Of a stretch of DNA of 64,000 bases, positions 35,833 through 48,469 are shown in pieces. The notes under the pieces were generated by a model. That model was not told the DNA's origin. It saw only the letters and a program-made list of their open reading frames with translations, and made no database searches. Origin of the DNA: Syncephalastrum monosporum B8922 (Eukaryota > Mucoromycota > Mucoromycetes > Mucorales > Syncephalastraceae). The stretch's first letter is position 1. Every line of letters begins with the position of its first letter. The stretch spans positions 248,001 through 312,000 of the forward strand of contig JNEN01001212.1 in NCBI GenBank assembly GCA_000697355.1, in the 5' to 3' direction. A program made the position numbers and the translations under genes.

Positions 35833-38800
35833 TCATGACTCCACTGCTGTCGGGGAGGCGCGAATGGCCACGAGGTGGACCTCCCAGCCACTATACCAGG
35901 GTATACTGCCCAGACGACGCACCTGAAAGCCCACCCAGGATGGGCTGAGCTGCTCCGTTGGGCTTTGTTGGAATAGATACCATATCGCCACCGTGGCAAA
36001 AATAAGAGCGATCAAAGCGAAGCGTAGCAGTCGGACAAACTCGCTTGTGCGTCGTCGTCGAACTTCCGACATGCTTCGGTTCCGTCGCCGTACGGCTGAT
36101 ACAGGCACATTGATCGTGGACAAAGGTTTCGTCATGACTGTCGAGGAAGTCGCCGTGGTGGTGGCGGTGGTGACAGTGCCGGCGGTAGTGATGCGCGATG
36201 ATAGGATGTCTTTCTCGTCAGAGGCCTCGCTTCCACTCGACAGAGATGTATATTGCTCATCCTCGTCGTCCAAGGCGGGGGGTGCGAGGAAGGAAGAGGA
36301 TGCACGGAACGGAAGGAGCATTCGCGCTCGGAAATCCTATACAAGAGTGGCTCTTTAGGGTACATCTCTACGCATCTGGTTAGACTTACGTTGACGCCAG
36401 CGGACATGCCTTCCAGGGCGGCAGCCATCACGCCCGTGCCTCCGCCGCCACCACTGACCCCGCCGTTACCGCCCGCGCGCAATGGAGGGGATGCTTGGCT
36501 TTGCGACGGCACGGGGCTCTCAGGTACCTGTGGATCTTCGTCGTCTTCCGAGGGTGGCGAATGGAACGAGACGTCCTCCTCGTCCGAGCCGGGCGTCGTG
36601 CTCTTACTGGGCGCGATGCCCACCTGAGAACCAATGCTCATCTCCTGGCCGTTTACCATGACCATACCCTTCCATGCGTCATCGTCCTCGCCGAGCACCC
36701 CCGAGACAGTCAGTCGCGTGCCGCGCTTGACAAGGCATTCCTCCGTGGTGGGCGTTAGCCGCATGGACAGCTTGTGGTGGAGGTACCGCCCTGACTTCTC
36801 GCGCGACGGGCGCATCAATGAGACTGACTTGGCATAGATGCGCACGGTATGTTTGCGCGGTCGCTTTTTGCCGGCGCTCACAATCAGATGGGACGGCTCG
36901 GGCGCGACTTCATCGACCTGGACCGACAGGATGTTCGACACGTCCTTGGTCTCTTCGGTGTCGGGTTGGAAAGGATGCGTCAAGAAGCGCGTCAGCGTGA
37001 TGGATACGTCGTAGCCCTTGTCAAACTTGCACAGGTCCACCACGGCATGCAAAAGCAACGTCTGATGATCCTCGTCCTCTTTCATAGGACCGCCGCCGTG
37101 CGTGGTCGGGCTGCTGTTGGACGCAGTGGGTTTAGGTTTGTTCACCGTGCTTTCCAGAGAAGAGGGCACGAGTGATCCCTTGCGTGTCGGTGTAAAGCTG
37201 CTTGAAGCCACAGACGACGTCGAAAGCGATGCCCGACGGGGCGACGCCTGCTTTGTGTCTGAAGAGGGCGTAAGCTGCTGTGCTTTTTTGAGCCGCAAGC
37301 TCAGATTGGATTTGGGGCTCGGCTCGGGCGCTTTGGCGTACTCTGCGCGGAGGGTGCAGTCCACCACATAGTGGTGCATGGTCTCATCGTACGTGTTGTG
37401 CACCGACTGCCACTTGACCGTGCCTGCCTCGCTCTCTTGCATGATGTCAACCGAAAGACGCCCATTGAAGAAGGAGGCGGCACTGCGTGGGTAGCACAGA
37501 TAAGGCGGCGGCCCTTGGGACTTGAGGTAGTTCTCCACAAGATGGATACGTTTGGTCAAATTGGACGTCACGAGATTACTCATATAGGCGGGCACGCCCG
37601 TGCCGAGGTCGACGGTGGCGAGGTAGGTCGCGCGCATGGAGGGTATCGGATGATTTGTCGTCGTTGTGTATGGATCAATGGCTTCCAGGATCCAACCCGA
37701 CAAAAAGTACTGTGCGCGTGGGCGCTTCTCGTTCTTGGCGGCGGGATAGTCAGGTATGTGGGTCTCCACGTAGAAGATGCGCTCTGCCGATGGATTGGTG
37801 GTCGAGGGCACCTTTTCTTGAGCCGTCGCAGCACAGAGGTAGATTTCGCGGGATCTAGCCGTATACGCATGTTAGCAAATGGTATCGGGTACATGGGGGG
37901 AAGCGTAAATGGTGCCTTACTTTAGAGGAAACACAGATTTCATGACCTGATAGGTAATCTCGCAGCCAAGATCGGCATAGCGGATCCGTTTGACTTGCTC
38001 GATCGTCTCATCATACTGTTTGCGTAAGTTACTATTACTCGTCACGACCGAGGCCACTTCTTCCAAGGAAAACCCTTCAATGACACGACTCGCACGAACG
38101 GTCATGAAAGGCTCGTAAATCTCTTCGAGGGAGGAGCTAGTGTTATCGCTCGATTTGCTCTTCTTGGCACCGGGTCGCTTGCTGATGCGCAAGCCATTCT
38201 TTTCTGAAACAGAATCCCAACCAAACTGTTGCTCATCGAGACGGCGTATTAGTTTCAGCACAGCCGCAGCAAACGGGATCGGCTCAATGGAGAGCGGGGG
38301 AGGCGGCTGTCGGATGACACGCGACAAAAGGTCTACGCTCGTTTGTTGACCAGTCTTGGTGGTGGTGGTCGTCGTCATCGTGGCGGATGTGCTAGGTGTT
38401 ATGGACTTGCTCGTTGCCGCTTCGGGAGGTTCGGCAGGAAGGGCGGGTTTAGTTGGATCGTACACGTCGGTCGCGACGCCATTGATGAGCAGGCCGGCGG
38501 CCTTGTCCGAGCCCGGTTTGATGAGCACGAGGATACGCGCGCTTTGCGGGATAATAAACGCTTCGTCGTGCTCAATGTCAAGCCATAAGCCGTAGGCATC
38601 GGTTTCTCGCAGGGAGGCCCCAACGCGTGTCGGAGGCGGATCGACCACGACGCTGCACCCATGCTCGCGCCAGTACCGGCTTCCAATGCGGATCGTGGCG
38701 ACGGTGCTCGGCGCGTTCGCAGGTCGCAGTCCCTTGGCGATGAGTTCGGTCGCTCGCACGTACTCTGCGCGCCAACTGGGGCGGGCCTGATCGAGCGACA

Positions 38801-41680
38801 CTGTAACGAGTTTGCCAAAGCCGAGCCGGACCAAGTCGGGTGGTGCATCGTGTTTTTCAAAGTACTGTCGGGCGCGTTGAACAATGTCCGGGTTGTGGCC
38901 CGAGAAGCTGTTGGGTATGTAGGAGGGGATCCAGCCTTGCGGGTTGGCCTGGCTAATAAATTTGACGGAGGTGGTGTGGTCATCCACGCGTTCCAGGCGC
39001 CAGCCCCAGAGATCGAGGAGAGCTCGGATATGACCGCTGTCGGGTTCGGGTATCGGATGGTGATCAAACGTCGTCTCGAGACAGGAGGTCGCACAGACGT
39101 CAATGCGGGATGCTGAGGAGTAGGAAGCTTGGTAGGCTACATAGTCGCGCGGGCTAAGAAAAAAAAAGATGGTCCATGAGGACCAGCACAGATAAAGCAT
39201 AGCCTGTATCGTACCTGAAGGGCCAAAAGCCTTTGATCTTAACATGCCATAGTGTACATGTAGGCGAGATCTGCCCAAGCAAGGTGGCATCGTTGAAAGT
39301 AGTATCCCCTAAGAAGCATAGGTCGTATCAGCACTTCTGTTCAATCCGCTGTATCTTTCCTTACACAGCTTGCGAGCACCGATCGACGAGATGACCGCTT
39401 TGACATCCCATATGCTGCAATCCTTCCAGAGCGCTCTGCTCATGAAGGCGCCCGTCGGGTGCTCGGCGATGGGGAGCTTTTCGATCGTGACGAACCGGTT
39501 GCTTGCTTCAGGTTGCTGAACTGTTTCCCATCCTTCGGAGGCGGTCAGGGTCTGAAAGTACGATTCAGCCTGCTGGATTGACAGGGGATCCGTGGTGGAC
39601 ATGTTGGGTGTCTCTACTGGTGCATATTCAATCCGCTCTGCCGTCTTTTCAGGGATGTCTTCGTCTGAACGTGTATGCTCTGCACTTGTCCGTGGTTCGG
39701 AGGGTGGCAAGGAGGTTGGGGAGGGCGCTGTCGCGTCGCGCTTGCCTAACGTCAGGGTCAGAGCAGGTGGTGGACCTGAAGGTCTGGATGGTTTGCGGGC
39801 CGTTTCGTCCGTGTCATCCACTTCATCCATTTCATGAACAAATATCCCATGGTCCTCGTCCTTGCCAGACTCGTCGTGCGTGCCCAAGGAGCTATCGTCG
39901 TCAGAGGCCAGATAGTCGTTTTCTGAACCCGAGTCAACTGCGCCGTCGTCTGCGGTATCGTCTGACCAGGGCATGCTGCCGACCGAGCCTCGCACTGGCC
40001 ACGGTTTTCCATTCACGTACAGTCGGAACCGGTCCTGCTTTTCGGTAGCGTATTCGCGTGGCTGTAGGGTCAGGCTGACCTGGATGGCTGTATCTGGGCG
40101 GCGGGTACCTGCCTCTTCGTTTTCCTGGAGCAGGTATTGTATCAGTTGTGAGGGATGGTAGATGCCGATCAGGTGCTGTTGTCTCCCGTGACGACGACTC
40201 TCGAAACAACGGACACAGAGATAGGCGAATCGGTTGGCGGCTTCTTGTTCCGTCAGCGACAGTGTGTCGTTCATAAAGTCGACAACGATGGCCATGTCCA
40301 CTGCCTTGGTGCGCGTCCATGTGAGGTGGTCAATTTCAACGACAATGCAAGGTGCGTCGGCATGGTTTTCACCCGCTTTGAGGTAGGCGCTCATGAAGCG
40401 GCTTTCTGGGGACGACTTCCAGGAGGAAGAGCGAAATCGTGAGGCCAAGTCGGACTCATGGTCGTTGAGGGAGGTGGAGAGGATGGACGCGTTCATGGGC
40501 TTGGCTGGCTTGGGTCGGATGGCAGTCGAAGCGGTGCTCGGCGGAACAAGCAGGGAAGACGACATAAAGCTGGTCTTTCTGTGGCGAAGCGAAGAGGCGA
40601 GCTGGAGCGGCGAGGTCGTAGTAGCTTTATCGTAGTCCCACGAGGCATGACTCGATTCTGTGTCATGATCGGCGCGCGCGTTACGAATGTCAATACTGTC
40701 CACGAGGGAGGCGGATGCAGAAGCACTCGGGGAGGTTGATACTTTGGCATCCATCGCGTCGGGCTCGAGTTGGTAAACCAGGTTCCACTGCTTCTTCTCG
40801 GTATCGTAGGCGGTATCCACGATACGCACCTGCTCTCTCCGTCGACAGACAAGCGGGGGCGGGCCATGCAGGTTCATGAAGGAGAGTGGCCCGGTGACGA
40901 GCGAGAGAGCATATTCCTCAAGTTGGCTGCGCATGTGCTCGAGCGAGGTGATGTGCTGTGTAGGGCTGTAAAGCAGGGTGATGCGCGAGTCCAGTCCAGG
41001 ATCGTCCGACGGGTTCAATGCGATATCGTAAGCTGCCCAGCTGAGTAGGGTGTGCGCGTCCGGGTCGTGGATGGCGAGCGCGGCCAGATGGGTGAGACCG
41101 TCTTTCTTGCGGGAGGTCTTTTCGTAAAGAAAGGCATCTTTGAACCTAAACAACGGGGATGAGGATACACTCCAACGTAAAAACGGACCAAAAAGGGTCG
41201 TACTCAGAGTCCAAGCGTTCGCTGAGGATTGCCTGTGCTATGCACGTGTTCGGATCGGGACGCTGCCGTGCCCCAACATTATCAATCATTTGATCCCCTA
41301 CGTTGGCCATCGTATCAGTAAAAAGAAAAAAAAATGCTGCTCTGTTCGACGCATGTCCTTGTCCTTACACAGCCTTCGTGCACTTTTCGCCTCGAATACA
41401 GCGACCCAGTCCGACAGGAGCCACGTACGATCGCTTCGAGTCGGGCAGGACAAGATCACTTTGTAGACGAGTGACGCATTGTGCTGGTACAGGTCAATGT
41501 GGGAGGTCTTGGGTATTGTGTGTGTCTTGAGGTGTCTCCAACTCGCTGTGTCCTTTGACAATCGTTCCCGGTGAGTTTTGGCTGTCCGGAGAGCCTCTTT
41601 GCAGTTCTGTTGAGTCTCGGCGCTAATCGAGGATTAGGACCGGTAATCAGCTACAGAGTCGATGCTTACTTGAACGACAT
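35833..41680 (-). CDS. Giant multi-START-domain protein with C-terminal membrane anchor
   Basis: About 1,750 residues; START domains bind lipids and this one is probably a membrane-anchored lipid-transfer or sensor protein. ATG 41680 gives MSF|NAETQQNCKEAL, then START 1 (WRHLKTHTIPKTSHIDLYQH, WLLSDWVAVFEAKSARRL, FKDAFLYEKTSRKKDGLTHL, LYSPTQHITSLEHMRSQLEE). START 2 begins QAESYFQTLTASEGWETVQQ and continues YVAYQASYSSASRIDVCATS and DLWGWRLERVDDHTTSVKFI. START 3 begins LKLIRRLDEQQFGWDSVSEK and continues EIYLCAATAQEKV, AQYFLSGWILEAIDPYTTTT. Each START is followed by a beta-rich module (IDHLTWTRTKAVDMAIVVDF; SVVVDPPPTRVGASLRETDA; HAVVDLCKFDKGYDVSITLT) and long acidic/Ser-rich linkers. Near the C-terminus is one hydrophobic helix (LLRFALIALIFATVAIWYLF). 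About seven exons. Confidence 0.72.
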
Positions 41681-42159
41681 TAGCCCGAGCTCAAGCAAAG
41701 ACAAGAGCTTCTCCACAATACAATGATGATATAATGCGCGCTTTTTTGGAAGCAACTCCACAAAATCAGTCACATTTCATTCCTGCAACTGCGCATCCCT
41801 TTCGGACTTCAGTGCACAAGATACTTTTACGTAATCAACTCCATTAGAATACATGCATACTGAGAGGAAATAGTATCTACTATGGGTACACGGTAACCGC
41901 TGGCTTCTACACCAACTGCCTGCGTCCCTAATGGCATCATCATTGAAAGGATGCACGCCCTTCCTGGGACACACCCTCCCCACCACCATCTCATACTGTA
42001 AGGCAACCTTCCGGCCGTTTCAAACGCGTTTGAAGATAAAATTGCAGTCCGCATGTTTTCCTCTATATAGAACAGCATATATGTATATCTCAGTAGGATA
42101 AAGGTAGCGTTGAAAAGGGGCCGTCGCATGGCATGAGTCCTATGTAAATCAGATTGGAT
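41681..42159. other. Upstream region of the START gene
   Basis: Promoter-side sequence; only short ORFs, no recognisable gene. Confidence 0.4.
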
Positions 42160-42639
42160 CGTAAATACTAAACTTATCTCAAATGTTGGCGGTTTCGATT
42201 CACGCTACCAGTGGAAAAAGATGCCCTGAATGTCCATACTGTGCAAACGAGCTTACTGAGAAAAAGGGTCACGTCATTTCAGATGCCAGCGTTCAAATCC
42301 TGGAAAAGAGGTGCAAGGACTGATTGCAACTGCCTTGATATTAATTTCACATCTTGGGACCCATCCCCGATGGCATATCGAGGTAAATGCTCTAGTCTAT
42401 TGATTTCAATAAGGAATCAATAACACTGTATGAGTCTTTATCTCCCCCATTATTCCCCCCCCCCCCCGGGGGGAAATACAGTTATCCGAGACTTAACATA
42501 TTCCTGATGGTGAGCAGCACTCTGTTGGTTGGGGTTAAGATGGGGCCTTCTATCAACCCCCTAAATTCCTTTAGATACATACAGATGTGTGTAAGGTTCC
42601 CGGTAGTAGGGTAAATCCTAATGCAGCAGAACGAGTTCG

Positions 42640-42922
42640 CTGGTCATTCTCGGTTTTTATATTGCTTTAAGGGTGACATGCATCTGACCAAGGGATCTGA
42701 GTGGATCAGACGTAGAACTATCTGTTTTACCGCTTGGAAGACATCATTTGAAAATTGCTCGTGACGCGGAAAGATACTGGTCCTCAGAATGTCCTCTAAG
42801 AGTTGCTGACATCGCCTCGAGAGTCTCTGACTCGCTTTCGGCATACCTCCTTCCTGCATGCTCAGGTTTAGCAATAGCAACAGGTCGAATTCTGGTGCAT
42901 ACACACAAGACGCGTAATGCAA
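42640..42922 (-). pseudogene. Fragment of the C2H2-finger gene family (copy B)
   Basis: The frame contains RLSRRCQQLLEDILRTSIFP and RHEQFSNDVFQAVKQIVLRL, IHSDPLVRCMSPLKQ, matching the intact gene's LEICEQLLDATLTANIVPRR, HQFPNNILDSVRQILERFIR, LEPLVRYMPPLIQR. The zinc-finger exons are missing upstream and the downstream exons are degenerate at 42160-42440. Confidence 0.6.
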
Positions 42923-43021
42923 ATTATTTTTGTATTAAGCAACTTGGCTATACACATACGGGTCCTTTATTGTGGACAAAGAAATAAGAAAAAGAAAATA
43001 GAAAATTTACCGCCTTTACTG

Positions 43022-43640
43022 TCAGTAGGCGGTAGGACCGAGGAGGCTGGTGGCGCTGAAGATTTTGTCTTTGTCGAAAGACCTCAGAACGGGGATCATT
43101 TTTATACGGTACTCCATCGTGGTCTGGAGGTTTCGCAGCTGCACTAAACGCTTTTCTCGTTGCGGCAGGGTAGCAGCTGCCAAGTACCCCTCTAGATGCC
43201 GATTCCAAACGAAGCGGCCAGTCATTGGTCGGACGGGATACCGCCGTTTTCGATGTGAGCAGTACAGTGTTTGTACTGGTATAAGCTGGTTGATCTGTTC
43301 TTCAGTTAGATTGCCCGTGTGGGTGGTGCGTTGGCCAAAGCACGAGCGGCTGCAAAGGATGCCGAACATCCAATAAATCAGGATAGCCCTTTTGTTGGAC
43401 GACCGGCTGCAAAACTCCCAATGCAGACCGGCCAACAGACGAAATACGGGGCGATACGTAAATGGACGCGGCAAGGGTATACCGCATCGATCGGCCACCA
43501 CACGGTACACTTGCGGGGTCATCGGATTCCTCCAGTTCAGGAGATATCAAAACCCGCGCCACACGCGTTCAAGCTCCCACAGGTCAATCGGTGTGAGCAT
43601 TATCAAGTTTGTATACTATCATAACTGTTAATAACTTGGA
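43022..43640 (-). pseudogene. F-box-like gene, copy B (truncated)
   Basis: The longest frame (43022-43522, 166 aa) starts MTPQVYRVVADRCGIPLPRP and includes CSRSSNKRAILIYWMFGILC, SRSCFGQRTTHTGNLTEEQI and ends LLGPTAY. The F-box upstream (DLWELERVWRGF) is broken by TGA codons, the first cysteine of CEFCG is replaced (WEFCS), and about 300 bp of coding-like sequence present in copy A is deleted between two GGCGG motifs. Its lesions differ from those of copy A, so each decayed separately or by partial exchange. Confidence 0.55.
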
Positions 43641-43761
43641 TCATGCTGTCCACACACGACTCAACAAGCGTACCAAATGCTCCTACAGAGGCATCCAAAA
43701 AGATTGGAGAAGTTGTTGTTATCCTTGGGAAGATTGAGGTTTGTAAAAGAGAGAAAAAGTA

Positions 43762-44400
43762 ATGGTGGTTAAAGTGAGTCGCAAATTCATTCTTATATTT
43801 CGGCTCCTGCGTTCATCCACTATGGACAATGAAAGCAAAGGGAGAGCTCATGATTGGATGAGCGAGCTGATTTCCTGTCTTAAAAAGACCTACCAATTTA
43901 TATTCGATACAGACTTACAACTATTGGCTCTGACACTGTTGTTATTTTCACTTTTGATGCCAAAGAAGCTATGACTCACGCTTGTATGGAAGGTGTGCGA
44001 GTGAGAAATTGCGTTATGATGAACACGGCTGTCTCTCCAATGGGAGTCCTGCGGTTCGAGTGAATTCTTCTTGCCTGAAGTTATGCGGGCCGGATCTTTT
44101 GGCCAGCATTTTCCGTACTGATGCTGTTAAATATGGCGAAGATGCGAACGACAGCATTTGTTGAGAATGAAACGGACTCTTTTTTGGTCGTGCATCAATA
44201 CTCCCTATGATCGCACGGTGGAGAAAGGCCACATCGATTATCCGCCTCTTACCCATGAGATACAAGCACCTGGTGGCCGCCCCTCGCAACAACACGACGG
44301 TCCTGATTCTCAACAAACTTACCCAGTAAGAATCTCTCGAGCAAGGATTGCCCATGTCAATCACTGCAGACTCTGTACATGGCTCACGTGATACACGTCC
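43762..44400 (+). pseudogene. Decayed ORF of unknown function in repeat copy B
   Basis: Counterpart of the minus-strand ORF of copy A: MDNESKGRAHDWMSELISCL then, in another frame, SDTVVIFTFDAKEAMTHACM and EGVRVRNCVMMN, then NSSCLKLCGPDLLASIFRTD. The frame from SDTVV onward is longer than in copy A, where a TGA stops it. No family assigned. Confidence 0.35.
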
Positions 44401-44470
44401 GGACAGGCACACGCCCTATTCGGCTCCAGAACCCGCTCCTACCACTCATCGTAATTTCTGACGACAACTA

Positions 44471-45990
44471 TACGCCCGCTCTAAGGTGCTGACATGGTCA
44501 CCACATACGGCAACACTTACTCCCCAATCAACCGGGTCTTTTCCTGAGCAAAACCCTAAGCATTTGAGCACTGACCCGAGCATTCATACTCATACGATCA
44601 ACCTCTTCCGGCATATCCTATGTGACCATATCTTGTACCTTGTAGCAGCTAAAACAGATATACTTCATTTTGAAGACAATTTTCTTACCCTTCGACGCCA
44701 TAGAAGCCTATTTTATCATCTGTGACTGACACCCGTTGCCTATTTTTGAGACATAATCGAAAAAATCACAGTCTTACAACTCCATCCTAGCATTGTCAAC
44801 ATTCTCAGACGCCTTCTTTCGAATATCGAAGCTTCCAATCTCTTCTCGTAGTCTTCCTCTTTTCTTTACCTCTTTTACTCTTTTTATTTATTACTTTCTT
44901 TGCAAAGCTCAACCTACAAGCTTTGCTGGCACTCATATTTTCATATACAATAGTGTAAAAAAGTTCTATTTTACAAGTGCCCGCATTTATCCAATTCGCA
45001 CCTCGGACCTCCAAGTCCTTCGTCCATGCCACCTTAACCACTGATCAGTGCCAAGCGACGCAACACAAGCAGGGATGATCATTTCACGTGAATTGAGATG
45101 TGGCGGTTGAGCGATATTGTAACCGTCGTGATGGTTCCACACCGAAGAGTGGACCTGAAAGCGTTGCGAAATCCGATAATGTAATGGAGAGGTGCCCGTG
45201 TGTGTTTCTTGAAAAGGCAAGGATATCATATCCGATGTTACGTTGGTAGCGGGTGAACCGTACGTTTCATGTTGTCAGTTGTAGTTGATAACTGTCACCG
45301 ACCCCAATGAATTGAGGAGTAACTGAGACAGAGGAGACAAAGGGAGCAGATGGTTCCGTGCAGAGTATTGTTCAGGAACAACATTCATATTTTCCCAGTC
45401 CTGAATGGATGATGAACTACCCTATTCAGTACGTTCGAGCATACCAGATCTTATAGCCATTCGTGTGGACGATTTCATTGAATAGCACCGAGGGTCTGGT
45501 CGACGCATGACGGCCTCGAGCAGGGAACGGTTACCAAAAGGGGCGTGAGGTCTAGGTCGATCCCGCCCTCCCTGCCGATAACGATGACGATGCAAAGGAT
45601 GGTCTTTTCGTCAACTCGGTCTCCAGGTCCGTCCTCGATGGTATACTGAGGTAGACATCTCATCTTAACAACTTCAGAAGTACATTAGTAGTATGTCTCT
45701 CACTATCCCCTAGATTCCCCGCCACCCAAATTCAAAAGTGGTATCTTCCATCAGTGCCATAATCTCGCGAAATGTGTTTGAAAATATGAGCTTTCGACGA
45801 GTGGCATTAATTTGAACATCAGGTACTGATTATATATCGTATCAGATGAAAAGGTGAGAATAAATTAATATAGAGGTTTAGATACGCAGGTGGCACAAAA
45901 TGTCGTCTCTTCTGAATAACACACTCTACTACAACTCCGTGAGGAATGATTACAAGAAATTCATAAGAGGGGTGATGAATACATGTATAT
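44471..45990. other. Gene-poor stretch with a small C2H2-family relic
   Basis: No supported gene. At about 45590-45780 short words (TATGTCTCTCACTATCCCC, CTTCCATCAGTGCCATAATC) resemble the sequence around the second intron of the C2H2 gene (32580-32740), pointing to a third, strongly decayed relic. Confidence 0.35.
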
Positions 45991-47074
45991 TTAAGCATCG
46001 TTTTGCTCCAGCTTGGACTTGAAATCCTGGACAAAAGACTCCCACTGAGCCTTGATCTGGAAGTTGTCGACGGTGGTGGTCAAGCTCTGGATTTTGTCCT
46101 GTGCAGAAGGATACGCCTGCTCAAGACGCTTAGCAAAGGCATCCCACTTTTGCTTGATGGTCGAAAGGTCGTCGGTGGACGCAGTCTCCTGAGCCAGCGC
46201 ATCGATGGCCTGTTCCACATCCTGGGGCGAAGACAGGGAGGTCGAATCCGAGTCCGATGACGACGATGCAGCGTCCGCGTGGGTCGTCGTTTCATCGCTG
46301 TCGTCGGGGTTGATTTGATCGAGTTCAGCAAAAACGTTGTTCATGTGCGTGTTGCCAGAATAATCGCCAGGCACAACGCGCAGGCAGCCGTATTCCGAGC
46401 GACCGGTGTTGCAGTCCACCTTGGAATGGCAGCATCGAATGCAGAAACGCTTGTCAGCAGGCTCCACGAGGTTGACAAAGTACTTGTAGCCCTCGCATTG
46501 CGCGCCTGGCGGGTTGCCATTGCCGTGGTTATCGTACTATTTTAGTGTGTGCGTCAACCGAGTTAGCTCAGCTCACATCGCTATTTTGCTTGCGCGTGTT
46601 CAACACGTACCTGACCACCCTCGTCCTTGGCCATCAGACCGGCCTTGGTGGGGTTGATGTAACCAGTGACCTGGACGTAGCTCGAGGTTTTGTTGTAGTG
46701 GGCGACGGAGATGAAATTAGACGGGAAGACCTTGTTGCCCGGGACGACGGAGCTCTTGGTGCAGTACGGAACGCCTTGTGTCTGTTATGTATCGGTCAAT
46801 GGCGACGTATTCAAACGAAAAAACAAATAAGTTATCGCAATGGCACGCGAATTACCTCAGTGCTGGCCACATAGACGTTCTTCTTGGGAGGCAAGAAAAA
46901 GCAGAACGAGGAAGCGCTGTTCAGCTTGACGAGCTTGTTACTGCTGGAATTAGTCGAAGATGACTTGGAGGTGCTGGCAGCATCAGTGTGGCTGATAGGC
47001 TCAACCCATTCGGATTGTGCCAGGGCAAGGGATTGCAGGGCAAAGACGATAAGGCTTCCAAGGGCGAGCTTCAT
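45991..47074 (-). CDS. Secreted macrofage-activating-glycoprotein-type protein
   Basis: The protein starts with a signal peptide (MKLALGSLIVFALQSLALAQ). After a Ser/Thr/Asn-rich stretch come the cysteine-containing blocks of the fungal secreted family often annotated as macrofage activating glycoprotein: SASSFCFFLPPKKNVYVAST, GVPYCTKSSVVPG, VQVTGYINPTKAGLMAKDEG, GQYDNHGNGNPPGAQCEGYK, KRFCIRCCHSKVDCNTGRSE and YGCLRVVPGDYSGN. Three exons, with introns at about 46541-46610 and 46784-46855. Unlike the usual members it continues with an Asp/Ser-rich linker and about 75 residues of helical sequence (TIKQKWDAFAKRLEQAYPSA, QAQWESFVQDFKSKLEQNDA-like end). The biological role of the family is not settled. 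Presumably cell-wall or extracellular. Confidence 0.75.
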
Positions 47075-48469
47075 AATGAATGACACAGGAAAAGGGAGGG
47101 GAGGGAAGGAGGAACGGGAGAGAGAGGAGAGGTGAAGAGAAGAAAACAAAACAAATGGAAATATATATCTATCGAATGGGGCAAATCCTTCCCATCATCG
47201 GGGCGTTTGGCGGTCGATCAACCGTGCGCTGCACGAAGAATGGCAACAAAACTGCCATTTTTGTGCTTGCACGACAGGCAATGGATCGCTCTTCCCATGG
47301 TCTGGGCCGTGACCAAAATATATTACTGCTTCACTGTTCAACATGCATGTTTTCCGCCTCCCCAGGGGTTAGATATTTCATGCTGCTTTGTCGCCGGGCA
47401 TTTAAAGCGCGTGGTAAATGCTCTATTAGCATCTGGTGTGCTATGTATAACACCCTATTTTTTTATTTTAGTTCGATGTCAATGGATCGGAGTGCTTCTT
47501 GGCACAGGCTGGGCTGAGTTATGATCAATGGCAAAGGGGAAGGGAAAAAAAGAAAAAACCAAGAAGCGGGGAAAAAGGCCGGGATCTGGAAAATATGATC
47601 CCCTTTTAGACACCCAATGTACTGAAAACGGCTATTCTTCATTTCCACAGAGAAAGGTTATTTCGATACTCTTTATTTGATGGCCCTCGTCTGTGTGCAT
47701 GTATTCATATAAACATGTTTTCTTTGCACGGGTGATACTCAATCTGGCTCATTGCGGCATAGCAGGAAGCGGCTACTTCCTACAAGTTGACGCTTACGTT
47801 GATAAGAATAGCTCGCGAGCGGGAATCTTGTCCAAGGGACATACTTTCAGTTAATACACACGTGTAGGAGGGACAGTCTGTGAAACTTGGGCCGTTTTTT
47901 ATAGAGTCAACAAAAAAGATCTTCGTCATTCGACACTGATGGATTATTTACCGAAATTCGTCTGTGAGACTCACATCCCTAACTATGAATGTATTTTTAA
48001 ACTTGTGACAGGTCTGTAAAATGCCCAAATCATTTCACATTGAAAAATGAGTTTCCAGCACTCACGCAAAAACACATGCATAGCAACCTAATGGCCGACA
48101 ACGTGCCATGGAGACAAGGACGTGGAATGGCCCGTAAGCATGGTTACACTTTGAAGCATATATTTGCTTTTAAAATACATAACTTCGTTAAGACAAGCTC
48201 CTCAATATCTACCGATCTCTGAGACGCGGATGAATAGCAGAACATGCGTGTGTATGAGTACACTTACTGCTTTGACGCATCAGCAACGGTACCATATTCT
48301 TCAATGATGAAATAGAAAGAAAAGTAAAAGTAGGGCCAAAGAAATACAATGGATGCGAAGCGAGCGCATTTTGCCTCTTTCTGATTCAAACTCAAACGGG
48401 AACAAGAAGCGTCGCATAAATCAAACAAATTTTTTCTACTGTATTTTGTTTGATCACCCCATTCAGAAC
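47075..48469. promoter_or_regulatory. Divergent upstream region, secreted protein / zinc-knuckle gene
   Basis: A 1.4-kb interval between divergent genes. G/A-rich and T-rich runs lie near the ends. The plus-strand ORFs at 47080-47524 overlap each other in two frames and look like shadows. No RNA gene seen. Confidence 0.4.

Larger units (their letters stand above)
42160..44470 (-). repeat. Segmental repeat copy B (inverted relative to copy A)
   Basis: On the minus strand this segment repeats the order of copy A: unknown divergent ORF (here plus strand), F-box-like remnant, then C2H2-family fragment. The extra part 42160-42640 has no counterpart in copy A but matches the non-coding and exon sequence of the intact C2H2 gene at 32390-32700 (shared words GATTGGATCGTAAATACTAAA, GGCATATCGAGGTAAATGCT). 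A C10+ then G run lies at about 42457-42472. Confidence 0.7.

Noticed and set aside
36428..37540. Plus and minus ORFs in alternative frames inside the START gene
   Set aside because: They overlap the well-supported START reading frame and show no family features.
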